Assembly (NCBI GenBank): GCA_017404545.1
Contig: JAFRCC010000018.1
Coordinates: 514,732-578,731, forward strand
Source of the DNA: Clostridia bacterium
Lineage (GTDB): Bacteria > Bacillota > Clostridia > TANB77 > CAG-508
DNA length: 64,000 nucleotides
Direction: 5' to 3'
Part shown: piece by piece, positions 1 through 8,920 of the stretch
Numbering within the stretch: position 1 is the stretch's first letter
Layout of the letters: the number at the start of each line of letters is the position of its first letter
Program-made: the position numbers and the translations under genes
The notes under the pieces: generated by a model
The model's input: the letters and a program-made list of their open reading frames with translations, nothing else
The model's database searches: none
Told to the model about the DNA's origin: nothing

Positions 1-729
1 TAAATCTAAATCTTTGCTTTTATTTATTTTATTGTCCGTTAAGTTTTGAATATATCCTTCTGCCTGCAAGGCTTCTATTTGCTCATCAGTGTATAATCCG
101 TACGGATACGTAAATATTTTTGTTTTTTGCGAACCTAAATTCTGCTCTATAAGCTCATACGATTTATTAACATTCTCAACCGCTTCCTTAGTGCTTAAAC
201 TTGTAAACTCTGGGTGATTTGTACTATGAGATGCAATTGTTACAAGTCCACTATCTTGCATTTCTTTTGCTTGTTCCCACGTTATAACGCCATCCATTCC
301 GATGTTATCTGTTATTACATACATAACAATTGGAATGTTATACTTTTTAGCAATCGGATAAGCATTTTCGTAAACACCTTCATAGCCATCATCAAATGTT
401 ACAACACACGAGTGTTTTTTTAACTTTTTTTGGTTATTTTTATACTTTTGCAAATCTTCATACGAAATAAAATCATAACCCATATTTTTTAGTCCTAATA
501 TTTGTTTTTCAAAAGTTTCCTCTGTAGTTTGCATATAATCAAATTTTATTTCCGACTCTTCATTTACTATGTCGTGATATACAAATACTGGAATTTGTAT
601 ATTTTTTTCATAAATTCCATACTCTTTATTTATTGTTGCTCTATCATATATAATCATACTAATAATTATACCAACAAATAATACTACTACCGTTAATACA
701 ATTCTTTTTACTAAAGTTTTCTTACCCAT
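1..729 (-). CDS. Membrane-anchored polysaccharide deacetylase (partial)
   Basis: The reading frame runs off the left edge of the window, so the C-terminus is missing; about 243 residues are visible. Residues 9-28 form an uncleaved-looking membrane anchor, followed by a NodB-type carbohydrate esterase 4 domain. The metal-binding motif TFDDG sits at residues 111-115 and the HSTNH motif at 168-172, supplying the Asp and two His of the family's metal triad; a YPYG segment follows. By family knowledge it removes N-acetyl groups from an extracellular polysaccharide or peptidoglycan at the outer face of the membrane. I prefer the second of two adjacent ATG codons because GAGGA lies 7 bases before it; an ATG at 732 is the alternative. 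The exact substrate cannot be told. Confidence 0.88.
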   Translation of the reverse strand, partial: MGKKTLVKRIVLTVVVLFVGIIISMIIYDRATINKEYGIYEKNIQIPVFVYHDIVNEESEIKFDYMQTTEETFEKQILGLKNMGYDFISYEDLQKYKNNQKKLKKHSCVVTFDDGYEGVYENAYPIAKKYNIPIVMYVITDNIGMDGVITWEQAKEMQDSGLVTIASHSTNHPEFTSLSTKEAVENVNKSYELIEQNLGSQKTKIFTYPYGLYTDEQIEALQAEGYIQNLTDNKINKSKDLDL

Positions 730-789
730 CATTATGTCCTCTTTACTTTTTGATTTAATTATATATAGTTTACATTTATTTGCACTTTC

Positions 790-884
790 TGTAAATTTTA
801 ATTTTAGGAATCGTCCACATTATTTATCTCTGTTTTTCATATTTATTGTAAACTTTAATTTTTTGCTCCGTCCCCATTATTTAA
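790..884. repeat. Tandem REP-like units around the polA stop codon
   Basis: Two similar units lie head to tail, at about 790-827 and 849-884. Each reads GTAAA-t/c-TTTAATTTT, then a variant of CGTCC-c/a-CATTATTTA. The second carries the GCTCCGTCCCC core seen at other gene ends in this window (3666, 11048, 11098, 52412). The second unit overlaps the polA stop codon region. Confidence 0.6.
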
Positions 885-3606
885 CATCATACCAATTATC
901 TGCAATCTCAGCCTCTACCAGCAACGGAATAGACATTTTTATTGCATTTTCCATACACGTTTTTAATATTTCTTCTACAGCTTTTGCATCTTCTTTTTTG
1001 CACTCTATCATAAGTTCATCATGTATTTGTAATACTATTTTTGCATCGTAATTCGACTCATTAAGCTTTTTATACATACTAACCATAGCAATTTTCATTA
1101 TGTCTGCTGCTGTTCCTTGAATTGGCGTGTTCATTGCAACTCTGGCGCCAAATTGTCTAACCATAAAGTTATTCGAACTTAGCTCTGGTATCATTCTTCT
1201 TCTATGGAATAAGGTTTCAACATAGCCATCCTCTTTAGCTTGTTCAACAATATCCTTCATAAATTTATCTATTCCACTATATTTTTCTAGGTATTGCTCT
1301 ATGTAGTTTTTAGCCTCTTTTCTAGTTGTTCCAAGTTGCTCTGCTAAACCAAAATCTGAAATTCCATAAACAATTCCGAAATTAACTGCCTTCGCAGAGC
1401 TTCTTTGCTCTTTTGTTACTTCATCAATTGGTATTCCAAGAACTTTTGAAGCAGCTTGTTTGTGTATATCCTCTCCATTTAAGAACGCATGCAACATATT
1501 TTCATCTTGAGAAATATGCGCTAAGACCCTAAGCTCTATTTGTGAATAATCTGCATCAATAAATACATATCCATCTTTAGCTTTAAATACTTTTCTTATT
1601 TGCTTTCCAAAATCTATTCTTGTTGGTATGTTTTGAAGATTTGGCTCTGTGCTACTTATTCTTCCAGTTGCAGTTATTGTTTGATGGAAAAATGAATGTA
1701 TTCTTCCTGTTTTTTCGTTTATATATGGAAGCAAACCTTCTACATATGTAGAATTAAGTTTCATCAAACTTCTATAATCAAGTATCTTTTCTATAATAGG
1801 ATGATATTTTTTTAGTTTCTCAAGAATGTCTACATCTGTTGAATATCCAGTTTTAGTTTTCTTTTTAACAGGTAACCCAAGCTTTTCAAATAATATAACA
1901 CCAAGTTGCTTTGTAGAATTTATATTAAACTCTTCCCCAGCTAAATCATAAATTTCTGTAGTTAACGTATCTAAATGAGATTTTAACTTTGTGCCTATTT
2001 CTGTTAATTCGGATCTATCAGCTTGCATTCCGGCATACTGCATTTCTGCCAAAACTTCTAACAATGGCATCTCTATATTGTTAAATAAATCCGTAGAATT
2101 ATACTCTTCAATTTTCGCCATCAATTTTTCATATAGATTTCCAATAATATATGCGTATATTGTTATTTCATATTTTTCATCATCCGACTCTTGCTGAGGT
2201 TGCCCTTGCTCTACAGCATCAAATAAATTTATTTGTCCTTTTACGGTTTTCTTATCTGTTTGCTCATCCTCCAAGAACTCATTTACATCAACTCCTAAAT
2301 ATTCCATTGATAAGTCATTTAGCGAATATTTATTTCCTGGATTTATAATGTATGCCGCTATTTCAGCATCGAAAGCTATATTATTTGGTTTTATTCCCAA
2401 CTCTTTTAAGAAAACATAGTCCTCGTTTAGCTTAAATCCATATTTTCTTATTTCTTCATCTTCGAAAAGATCTTTAAAATTATTAACGAATTCCTCTTGC
2501 TTTATATTAAGATAGTATGACTTATTGCTTTCTTTGTTATATATGGCTATGGATTTAAATTTTTTCTTTATTATATTTGCACTTGTTTTGTCGTCGATTT
2601 TGTATATATAAAATACAAGCTCTTTACTTTTTTTGATTTCTTCAATAACTTCGCTTATTTTTTCATCTTCAATCATTTGAAATAATTCTGATTGATTTTT
2701 TACTTCGTCTTGTCCTGATAGCCCAAAGCGCTCAATATACCTTTTAAAGTTAAGATCTTTGAACATTTCATATACAGCAGGCTTATCCCACTCTTTTATT
2801 ACTAAATCTGTAACCTCTATATCTTCTACTGGTACGTTACAATTAATTTCTCCAAGAGCTCTCGAAAGAATAGCTAAATCTTTATTTTCTATTATCTTTT
2901 CTCTCATTTTACCTTTTATTGAAGCTGCTTCATCTTTTTCTAACAACTCGTATAAATTATCTATTGTTTTATACTCTTGTATGATTTTGTATGCAGTTTT
3001 TTCACCAACACCTGGTACACCTGGTATGTTATCTGATGTATCACCCATTAACCCCTTAACTTCAATTAATTGCTTTGGTTCAACATTATAGGTTTCAATT
3101 ACCTTAGCTCTATCAAAATCATCTACCTCTGTTTTACCAGCTTTAGTTCTTGGAATATGAATTGTAACCTTATCTGTTGCAAGTTGAAAAGTATCTCTAT
3201 CTCCGGAAAGAATAACAACTTCTAGACCACTCTGCTCTCCAATCCTTGCAAAAGTTCCTAGAATATCATCACCTTCAAAACCCTGTTTTTCAATAATAAC
3301 TATATTCATTTTCTTTAAAACTTCTTTTATTATTGGCATCTGTGCCGCAAGTTCATTTGGCATTCCCTTACGATTAGCCTTATACCCTTCGTACATCTCG
3401 TGCCTTGCAGTCGGACCTTTTAAATCAAATGTAACCGCCATATGATCTGGTTTAATATCATCTAACACTTTAAACATAATTGCTAAAAATCCGTATACAG
3501 CATTTGTATATGTTCCGTCCTTTGTTGTAAGCATCTTGCTACTCATAATTCCATAAAAAGCCCTATTCATAATACTGTTACCATCTATAAGTAATAATTT
3601 CCCCAT
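877..3606 (-). CDS. polA: DNA polymerase I
   Basis: A 909-residue family A polymerase for gap filling and repair. The N-terminal 290 or so residues are the 5'-3' flap exonuclease, with the helix-hairpin-helix segment GDTSDNIPGVPGVGEKTA near residue 180. The middle domain is an inactive 3'-5' exonuclease remnant: the region that should carry the DxE metal motif reads LVFYIYKID, so proofreading is probably absent, as in Bacillus and Taq enzymes. The C-terminal polymerase domain keeps motif A (DADYSQIELR), the O-helix segment (RSSAKAVNFGIVYG) and motif C (QIHDE). It has its own promoter at 3637-3665 and appears monocistronic. Confidence 0.98.
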   Translation of the reverse strand: MGKLLLIDGNSIMNRAFYGIMSSKMLTTKDGTYTNAVYGFLAIMFKVLDDIKPDHMAVTFDLKGPTARHEMYEGYKANRKGMPNELAAQMPIIKEVLKKMNIVIIEKQGFEGDDILGTFARIGEQSGLEVVILSGDRDTFQLATDKVTIHIPRTKAGKTEVDDFDRAKVIETYNVEPKQLIEVKGLMGDTSDNIPGVPGVGEKTAYKIIQEYKTIDNLYELLEKDEAASIKGKMREKIIENKDLAILSRALGEINCNVPVEDIEVTDLVIKEWDKPAVYEMFKDLNFKRYIERFGLSGQDEVKNQSELFQMIEDEKISEVIEEIKKSKELVFYIYKIDDKTSANIIKKKFKSIAIYNKESNKSYYLNIKQEEFVNNFKDLFEDEEIRKYGFKLNEDYVFLKELGIKPNNIAFDAEIAAYIINPGNKYSLNDLSMEYLGVDVNEFLEDEQTDKKTVKGQINLFDAVEQGQPQQESDDEKYEITIYAYIIGNLYEKLMAKIEEYNSTDLFNNIEMPLLEVLAEMQYAGMQADRSELTEIGTKLKSHLDTLTTEIYDLAGEEFNINSTKQLGVILFEKLGLPVKKKTKTGYSTDVDILEKLKKYHPIIEKILDYRSLMKLNSTYVEGLLPYINEKTGRIHSFFHQTITATGRISSTEPNLQNIPTRIDFGKQIRKVFKAKDGYVFIDADYSQIELRVLAHISQDENMLHAFLNGEDIHKQAASKVLGIPIDEVTKEQRSSAKAVNFGIVYGISDFGLAEQLGTTRKEAKNYIEQYLEKYSGIDKFMKDIVEQAKEDGYVETLFHRRRMIPELSSNNFMVRQFGARVAMNTPIQGTAADIMKIAMVSMYKKLNESNYDAKIVLQIHDELMIECKKEDAKAVEEILKTCMENAIKMSIPLLVEAEIADNWYDVK

Positions 3607-3636
3607 CGTAATTTTCCTTTCGTACTTTTTTATGTA

Positions 3637-3665
3637 ACTATATCACACCCCCATCTACATTTCAA
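3637..3665 (-). promoter_or_regulatory. polA promoter
   Basis: On the minus strand TTGAAA (3665-3660) and TATAGT (3642-3637) are separated by exactly 17 bases, a good sigma-A pair about 30 bases before the polA start. Confidence 0.75.
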
Positions 3666-3700
3666 TTAAATTTTGGGGACGGAGGAAAAAATTTCAATAA
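3666..3700. repeat. REP-like GGGGACGGAG element
   Basis: ATTTTGGGGACGGAGGAAAAAATTT is a copy of the dispersed GGGACGGAG element. It sits between the polA promoter and the 3' end of the zinc-operon tail gene. Confidence 0.6.
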
Positions 3701-3720
3701 TAATATTTGGCACCATTCTC

Positions 3721-4179
3721 TTAGTTTGTTACAAACTTTTTACCTTCTTCTTTTTCCACCATATCCGTTAAATATATAATCGGACAATCCATACCATTAA
3801 TAGTGTCTTTTTTTATTGCCCCTGTAATTTCTACCCATGCACCAGCTTCTGGATATCCAAAGTCAGAATATATGTCTAATCCCGCTAATCCATCGCTACC
3901 ACAACATCCTGGAGTATTTCGTACAACAGCATAATGGTCTACGCCATCATCATCGCTATATACATATATGTAGCCTTCCATATTAACGCTCTTGTCAACA
4001 TAGTCATCTGTATTAAGATATATATCGTTTGTTTCTTGTATAAAACTATTATCACTTATAACTATGTCTGCATCTGATTTCTTACTTTGAATAACATTTA
4101 CACTTGACTTACGCATAATAACAATTAACATTGCCATTATTCCAATTGCTAAAATTCCCAAAACAACCTTTTTTTTCAT
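3721..4179 (-). CDS. Exported DUF1980-like protein of the zinc operon
   Basis: A 152-residue protein with an N-terminal membrane anchor (residues 4-22) and a single outward-facing domain. The segment NTPGCCGSDGLAGLDIY followed by GAWVEITG resembles the cysteine-containing, OB-fold-like C-terminal domain of the YcgQ/TIGR03943 family (DUF1980), which in Bacillus lies in a zinc-regulated operon. Here it follows znuB by 75 bases, so it is probably the last gene of the zinc-uptake operon. The paired cysteines are candidate metal ligands, but binding is inferred from context. The normal YcgQ N-terminal membrane part and the YcgR permease partner are not present here. Confidence 0.6.
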   Translation of the reverse strand: MKKKVVLGILAIGIMAMLIVIMRKSSVNVIQSKKSDADIVISDNSFIQETNDIYLNTDDYVDKSVNMEGYIYVYSDDDGVDHYAVVRNTPGCCGSDGLAGLDIYSDFGYPEAGAWVEITGAIKKDTINGMDCPIIYLTDMVEKEEGKKFVTN

Positions 4180-4254
4180 ATAAAAACTTCCTTTCTCATT
4201 TCATTCTGAAGCAAACAAAGAAATGAACGCTTACTTTTTTTATATTAACACCTA

Positions 4255-5076
4255 CTATTTACGAACTATATATTCTATTATTGAAAACAATATAAATAGC
4301 ACTAAATTTACTAGAACAATTGTTGCTCCTGTACTAATATTGTATACATATGACAAATATATTCCCATAAAGAACGAAACAACGCTAACTATTCCTGAGC
4401 TTATTATAACTTTTTTGAATGACTTGAATATTCTCATTGAAGTAAGTGCTGGGAATATAATGATACTACTAATTAACATTACTCCCATCATTCTCATTCC
4501 AATTACAATTATCAACGCAGTAAGTATTGCTATTATATTTGTATATCTTTTTGATTTTAATCCACTAGCTTTAGCAAAATCTTCGTCGAATGTTACAATA
4601 AATAGTTTTCGATAATAAATGATAAATAAAATTGCAACAACAACACATACACCTATGCTCAAATAAACATCCGATTTACTCATAGCAAGAATGCTGCCAA
4701 ACATAAAGTTACACACATCTGTATTCATCCCTGTTGTTACTGAAGTAACAGCCACACCAATTGCAAGTGCTGAACTAGATATTATTGCAATAGCACTATC
4801 GCTTTTTATTCGGCTGTTGTTTCCAATTTTTAAAAGGATAATTGCTGATATTGTAACACATGGTATAGCAATATATAACGGCGATGCGTATCCAAAAGCT
4901 GTTGCTATTGTTAGAATTCCAAATCCCACATGAGACAAACCATCGCCTATCATACTGTATCTTTTTAATACCAAGCTAACTCCTAATAATGCCGCACACA
5001 AACTTACTATACTACCAACTACCACTGCTCTTTGAATAAAAGCATGTGACATCATTTCTGCTACAACTTGAAACAT
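4255..5076 (-). CDS. znuB: Zinc ABC transporter permease
   Basis: A 273-residue integral membrane protein with about eight hydrophobic helices, matching the ABC-3 family of Zn/Mn permeases (ZnuB/AdcB). The conserved GDGLSHVGFG stretch near residue 45 is typical of the family. Its start overlaps the end of the ATPase gene by one base, so the two are translationally coupled. With the His-rich binding protein encoded upstream, zinc is the most likely substrate; manganese cannot be excluded from the permease alone. Confidence 0.92.
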   Translation of the reverse strand: MFQVVAEMMSHAFIQRAVVVGSIVSLCAALLGVSLVLKRYSMIGDGLSHVGFGILTIATAFGYASPLYIAIPCVTISAIILLKIGNNSRIKSDSAIAIISSSALAIGVAVTSVTTGMNTDVCNFMFGSILAMSKSDVYLSIGVCVVVAILFIIYYRKLFIVTFDEDFAKASGLKSKRYTNIIAILTALIIVIGMRMMGVMLISSIIIFPALTSMRIFKSFKKVIISSGIVSVVSFFMGIYLSYVYNISTGATIVLVNLVLFILFSIIEYIVRK

Positions 5077-5747
5077 TATTGTTCACCTCCAGCTCTGTAT
5101 TCAGAAGGTTTTCCTTCAAAAGTTATTTCTCCGTTTATCAGTTCAATTACATTATCTGCATATTTTAAGGCTCTATCAATGTCATGAGAAACCATTAAGA
5201 TTGTTATATTTTCTTCTTTCTTTAATTTATCTAACAATTCATATATTTGTTTTGCAATACTTGGATCTAATCCATTGGTTGGTTCATCAAGTACAATTAT
5301 TTTTTTAGTTGCACATAGTGCTCTAGCGATTAAAACTCTCTGCTGTTGTCCACCTGATAAATCTGCAAAACATTTTTTTCTTATGTCGTATATATTAAGC
5401 TTTTCCATTACCTGTTTAGCGAGCTCTTTATTCTCTTTTTTATAAAAAATACTTCTTATATTTGTTGAAATTGTTCCAGATAATACAACTTCTTCTATTG
5501 AAGCAGGAAAACTCGTTTGAATTTCGCTTTTCTGTGGCAGATAACCTATGTGAGTTTCTTTTATTACCTCTCCTGTTACAATTTTATTCAATCCCAATAT
5601 ACATTTTATTAATGTACTTTTTCCAGAACCATTTTCTCCAACAATACAATTAAAGGTTCCTTCTCTTATCGTGAAATTAATATTCTTTAATGTATCTTTT
5701 TTTGTTGGATAACTAAACGATAAATCTTTTACCTGAATTAAATCCAT
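5076..5747 (-). CDS. znuC: Zinc ABC transporter ATP-binding protein
   Basis: A 223-residue ABC ATPase. Walker A is GENGSGKST (about residue 38), the signature is LSGGQQQRV, Walker B is IIVLDEPTNGLD and the H-loop is MVSHD. It energises the permease encoded immediately downstream. It sits between the substrate-binding protein gene and the permease gene, the usual znuACB or adcCB arrangement. Confidence 0.94.
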   Translation of the reverse strand: MDLIQVKDLSFSYPTKKDTLKNINFTIREGTFNCIVGENGSGKSTLIKCILGLNKIVTGEVIKETHIGYLPQKSEIQTSFPASIEEVVLSGTISTNIRSIFYKKENKELAKQVMEKLNIYDIRKKCFADLSGGQQQRVLIARALCATKKIIVLDEPTNGLDPSIAKQIYELLDKLKKEENITILMVSHDIDRALKYADNVIELINGEITFEGKPSEYRAGGEQ

Positions 5748-5772
5748 CTTTTTCCCTTTCTTTCTACAAATA

Positions 5773-6804
5773 CTATTGTAAAGCTTTTCTTAAAACATCT
5801 AAATTTTTATTCATAAGACTAACCCATGTCTCTCCATTATTAAAATCATCTAAGCTAACATTATGAAGTGTTTGTATTTGCATTGCTTCACAACCGTTTC
5901 CAATCTCATCAGCTATTGTTTTTGCAACTCTGCCATCATTAAGCTCAATATACAAAATAACTGGTATTTTTTCTTTCTTAGCAACACTTTCTATATAAGC
6001 AATCGTTTTAGCTGATGGCTCTGTTTCTGTACTACAACCATTGAATGCTGCTGTTACTTCTAATCCATAATAATCAATAAAATATTGCATTGGCATCTTA
6101 TCAGCAAATATTAATCTATATCTAACCTTATTATCAACAATAGCTCTTATTTTTTGATCTACTTCATTAATTTTATTAATATAAATTTCCGCATTTTTCT
6201 TATATTTTTCCGCATTACCGCCATCTATTTTTTCCATAGCCTCTTCTAATGTATTTACCATTTTTATAGCATTTTTTGGTGATGTCCAGATATGTTCATC
6301 AAAAGCCCCTTCTTCATGATGATGTTCGTGTTCTTCCTCTTCTTCATCTTCATCATTATGCTCATGTTCCTCATCTTCTTCGTGATGATGTTCTTCCTCT
6401 TCAGCTCCATCTACTTCTTTTTCTTCTATTGTATCAACAAAATCAGCAATACATATTACTTCTTGATTATCTCTTTCAAGAGAATCCAATACTTTCTCAG
6501 ACCATTGTTCCATTTCTCCACCAACATATACAAATAAATCTGCCTCTTGTATCTTTACTAAATCTTGTGCTGTTGGGTCGTAGCTGTGAGCGTTTTTCCC
6601 TGGACCCATTAAAAATGTAAGCTCAATATTTTCATTATCTCCAATTATTGCCCTTAAGAAGTCGTAGCTTGCATAATTGCTTACAACAACCTTTAATTTT
6701 CCGCTAGCTCCATTTCTATTTTTTGACCCTCTAACCATAGCAAAAACTACAGCCACAACTATTAAAATGGCTACTATACTTAATATTATCTTTTTTATTT
6801 TCAT
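5773..6804 (-). CDS. znuA: Zinc-binding periplasmic-type protein with His/Glu-rich loop
   Basis: A 343-residue cluster A-I metal-binding protein with an N-terminal membrane segment (residues 5-24) and no obvious lipobox cysteine, so it may stay anchored. The domain has GPGKNAHSYDPTAQD with a ligand histidine near residue 77 and a later DEHIWTSPKNA segment. Between them, at about residues 133-165, lies a long acidic and histidine-rich stretch with repeated EEEEHHHE and HEHHHEE groups; in zinc-specific members this loop delivers or buffers zinc, and manganese receptors lack it. The repetitive loop coding sequence also creates long artefactual antisense frames. Confidence 0.94.
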   Translation of the reverse strand: MKIKKIILSIVAILIVVAVVFAMVRGSKNRNGASGKLKVVVSNYASYDFLRAIIGDNENIELTFLMGPGKNAHSYDPTAQDLVKIQEADLFVYVGGEMEQWSEKVLDSLERDNQEVICIADFVDTIEEKEVDGAEEEEHHHEEDEEHEHNDEDEEEEEHEHHHEEGAFDEHIWTSPKNAIKMVNTLEEAMEKIDGGNAEKYKKNAEIYINKINEVDQKIRAIVDNKVRYRLIFADKMPMQYFIDYYGLEVTAAFNGCSTETEPSAKTIAYIESVAKKEKIPVILYIELNDGRVAKTIADEIGNGCEAMQIQTLHNVSLDDFNNGETWVSLMNKNLDVLRKALQ

Positions 6805-6881
6805 AATTTCATTCTCCTAACTTTTTTATTGTACGACAAATAAAGTAGACTATTGCCTACTCTTAAAAGCATATGAGAATT

Positions 6882-7181
6882 CTATTCATTTAATTGTACT
6901 TTTTGAAATATTAAAGATTTCTTTGCCCAAACTCGAACTTGTTCATACATTCTAGCTAAGCAAAAATAGATTATAAAACTTGTAAACACAAACACGAACA
7001 CTGTAACAGTCATATTTACTATGCTTTGAGCTCCTTGTATAATACAACAAACAGAGCAATGCTCTACTTCACAAGTATCTAGATGATGTAAATCGTGTGA
7101 CACAACAAAAGAAAGTATCAAAGAAATAACAATTATCGCAATAACTATTGTTTTTAGTACTCTGTATACTTTTTTATCCAT
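6882..7181 (-). CDS. Small membrane protein leading the zinc operon
   Basis: A 99-residue protein with two predicted membrane helices (about 10-28 and 53-77) and, between them, an outward-facing His/Cys cluster, HDLHHLDTCEVEHCSVCC. It is the first gene after the zinc-operon promoter and its palindrome. Similar small proteins with an H-x-x-C-x-x-C loop occur beside zinc transporter genes in Firmicutes, but I know no assigned function. The His/Cys cluster suggests metal binding at the membrane. GGAGGTGA lies 7-9 bases before its ATG. Confidence 0.7.
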   Translation of the reverse strand: MDKKVYRVLKTIVIAIIVISLILSFVVSHDLHHLDTCEVEHCSVCCIIQGAQSIVNMTVTVFVFVFTSFIIYFCLARMYEQVRVWAKKSLIFQKVQLNE

Positions 7182-7247
7182 TTCGTGTCACCTCCATTTA
7201 AAAAATTATTTGTTTTCATAGAATTTATCAAATTGAAACCTGTTCCC

Positions 7248-7276
7248 ATTTTACAACAATTGTTAATAATTGTCAA
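7248..7276 (-). promoter_or_regulatory. Zinc-operon promoter with 18-base operator palindrome
   Basis: On the minus strand TTGACA (7276-7271) and TAAAAT (7253-7248) are 17 bases apart. Bases 7256-7273 form the near-perfect palindrome ACAATTGTTAATAATTGT (16 of 18 positions symmetric), which fills the spacer and touches the -35 box. A protein bound there would block polymerase. A zinc repressor of the Zur or AdcR type is the obvious candidate, inferred from the operon it controls. Confidence 0.7.
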
Positions 7277-7290
7277 TCGTACCTCAACGC

Positions 7291-7319
7291 TTGACCATTT
7301 TATGTTAACATGTTATAAT
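7291..7319 (+). promoter_or_regulatory. Promoter of the 7396-7662 orphan gene
   Basis: TTGACC (7291-7296), 17 bases, TATAAT (7314-7319). It lies back to back with the zinc-operon promoter, 15 bases away. Confidence 0.8.
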
Positions 7320-7395
7320 CGTATGGTAGACACTTTTTGTATTACATTTTACCCCGTCTACAAAAAATATTTTTTTATTAACGGAGGTAATACTC

Positions 7396-7662
7396 ATGAA
7401 AACTTATGCTCAGCCGAAAATCCACGACGACGACCACCTGCAGTACGTATTTAACAGCAATAGTAATGTACACTATTGCTTTCGGGGTGTGAGTCACCAA
7501 CGCTGCCTCTTCGTAGCTACAGACATGGCAGCAACAAAGATGGACGTCAACCAGAAAGAAGGCTATGGAAAGTGGCCTGTAATCGACCTGGCAATTGTAC
7601 CTCACCCTGAAAAACCCGGTCTCTTCATCATCGAAGACCGCTCTGAATGGACTAAAGGATAA
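7396..7662 (+). CDS. Orphan 88-residue protein (cassette 1)
   Basis: I do not recognise this family. The 88-residue protein is soluble-looking, with no signal peptide or membrane helix, an Asp/His-rich start (residues 9-14, HDDDHL) and a WPVIDLAIVPHPEKPG segment. It has its own consensus promoter, a GGAGG ribosome binding site 9 bases before the ATG and its own terminator. The coding sequence is visibly richer in G+C and uses C-ending codons (GAC, CAC, ATC, CTC) that are rare in neighbouring genes, suggesting separate acquisition. It lies on the plus strand, tail-to-tail with the exporter permease gene, and is one of eight such stand-alone cassettes here. Confidence 0.7.
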   Translation: MKTYAQPKIHDDDHLQYVFNSNSNVHYCFRGVSHQRCLFVATDMAATKMDVNQKEGYGKWPVIDLAIVPHPEKPGLFIIEDRSEWTKG

Positions 7663-7692
7663 GGGCTTTACCGGAACTTTCTTATTCATGGC

Positions 7693-7736
7693 AAAACAGT
7701 CACCCCTCACTATCATGGTGTGGGGTGACTGTTTTT
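7693..7736. terminator. Two-way intrinsic terminator
   Basis: AAACAGTCACCCC pairs perfectly with GGGGTGACTGTTT around a loop that can add a CAC/GTG pair, followed by a T-run on the plus strand and TTTTG on the minus strand. It serves the orphan gene and probably also the exporter operon entering from the right. Confidence 0.88.
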
Positions 7737-7762
7737 TAATGGAGAGGGACGGTTCTCTTTTA
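7737..7762. repeat. GGGACGGTTC REP-like element
   Basis: GGAGAGGGACGGTTCTCTTTT carries the GGGACGG core seen elsewhere and touches the stop codon of the permease gene starting at 7760. Confidence 0.5.
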
Positions 7763-8908
7763 TTCAGCTTTCATTTTCTTTTTGGTTACAATATTTGAGC
7801 CCACAAAAAATACTATCGTAAATCCAATTATTACTGCAGCATTTATTACTAAGCTCTTTATCACATCACCACTAAATACTTCTGTACTTCCAATTAATTC
7901 ATTGTTTTTTACAAACCAGTATGCTGGCAACACATGTGCGATTTTTAAAACCCCCTCTGGTAAATATTCCATGGGAACAAACACGCCGCATAAAAAGCTT
8001 GATCCAAGTCCTATAATATTAATCAGTGCTGTTATTGTATTCCTGCTTTTTACAAAATGACTAACAAAAAAGCCTAAAGTTACCGTACATATAACAAATA
8101 TTAGGGAATTTATAGCAAAATATATTCCATACGTTGAAAATGCTACTTCTCCAATAAGAATTCTTGCACAGATAAAATAAATTGCCCATATAATAAAACA
8201 AAATCCACTATTCGCAATTAATAATTTTGCATTGACTTTTTTGTAATCAATACTTCCAACTATTGTTCTTCTATTTATTTTTTCGCTCTTAAATATAAAT
8301 AAAATTGTACTTATTACATAAATAGATATTGCTATAAAACTATATGCTGAAAAATTAAAATATCTAGTTAATCTTGTAATTGTCTTCGTATCCATTTTCG
8401 AAATTATCTCAACATCAGCTTTTTTTGATAAAGTCTCATCGATTTTTTCAAATAATTCCTCATCACTATCTGTAGAGCCTCTGTATCTTTTAGCAACTTT
8501 TATGTATCTTTCTACAATCATATCGGCAAGCTCAGACTGATACTCTCCTGTCGATTTAATTTCTAGTTGTGGATTTTTTCCATCTAAAAAACTATCACTA
8601 AAACCTTCAGGTATATACACGATGTATTGAATCTCTCTATAAAATAGAGCATCCTTAATTTCTTGTTCATCGTTTTTTATATCTTTTATATTTGTATTTT
8701 CATGTAAATATTCTAAAAAAGATTTAGTAATGCCTTCCTCTTTATCGTTATTAATAACAGCAATGTTTGGCTTCTCCGCTGTAAAATCCATTGTGTTATC
8801 ATTGCTAGACATATTTATTCCTGCAAAAAACAATAGAATAGCAGAATATAATATAATTGGAAATTTGCATTTATTTAATACTTTCAAAAATGTTTTATAC
8901 ACTATCAT
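7760..8908 (-). CDS. ABC-2 type exporter permease (second)
   Basis: A 382-residue membrane protein of the ABC-2 family: one N-terminal helix (about residues 18-33), a large external domain to about residue 180, then five to six helices. It is encoded 12 bases after a second permease and forms a heterodimer candidate with it. The ATPase-permease-permease order resembles Bacillus LnrLMN and DrrAB-like drug or lipid-peptide exporters. The ATG at 8908 follows GGAGG closely; a TTG one codon earlier is the alternative. The substrate is unknown. Confidence 0.88.
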   Translation of the reverse strand: MIVYKTFLKVLNKCKFPIILYSAILLFFAGINMSSNDNTMDFTAEKPNIAVINNDKEEGITKSFLEYLHENTNIKDIKNDEQEIKDALFYREIQYIVYIPEGFSDSFLDGKNPQLEIKSTGEYQSELADMIVERYIKVAKRYRGSTDSDEELFEKIDETLSKKADVEIISKMDTKTITRLTRYFNFSAYSFIAISIYVISTILFIFKSEKINRRTIVGSIDYKKVNAKLLIANSGFCFIIWAIYFICARILIGEVAFSTYGIYFAINSLIFVICTVTLGFFVSHFVKSRNTITALINIIGLGSSFLCGVFVPMEYLPEGVLKIAHVLPAYWFVKNNELIGSTEVFSGDVIKSLVINAAVIIGFTIVFFVGSNIVTKKKMKAE

Positions 8909-8920
8909 CAAAATTTCCTC

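Noticed and set aside
6276..6620. His/Leu/Phe-rich frames opposite znuA
   Set aside because: They are produced by the repeated GAA/GAT/CAT codons of the ZnuA metal loop read on the other strand.
7378..7716. 112-codon minus-strand frame opposite cassette 1
   Set aside because: It overlaps the terminator hairpin and the plus-strand gene, which has far better signals for expression.
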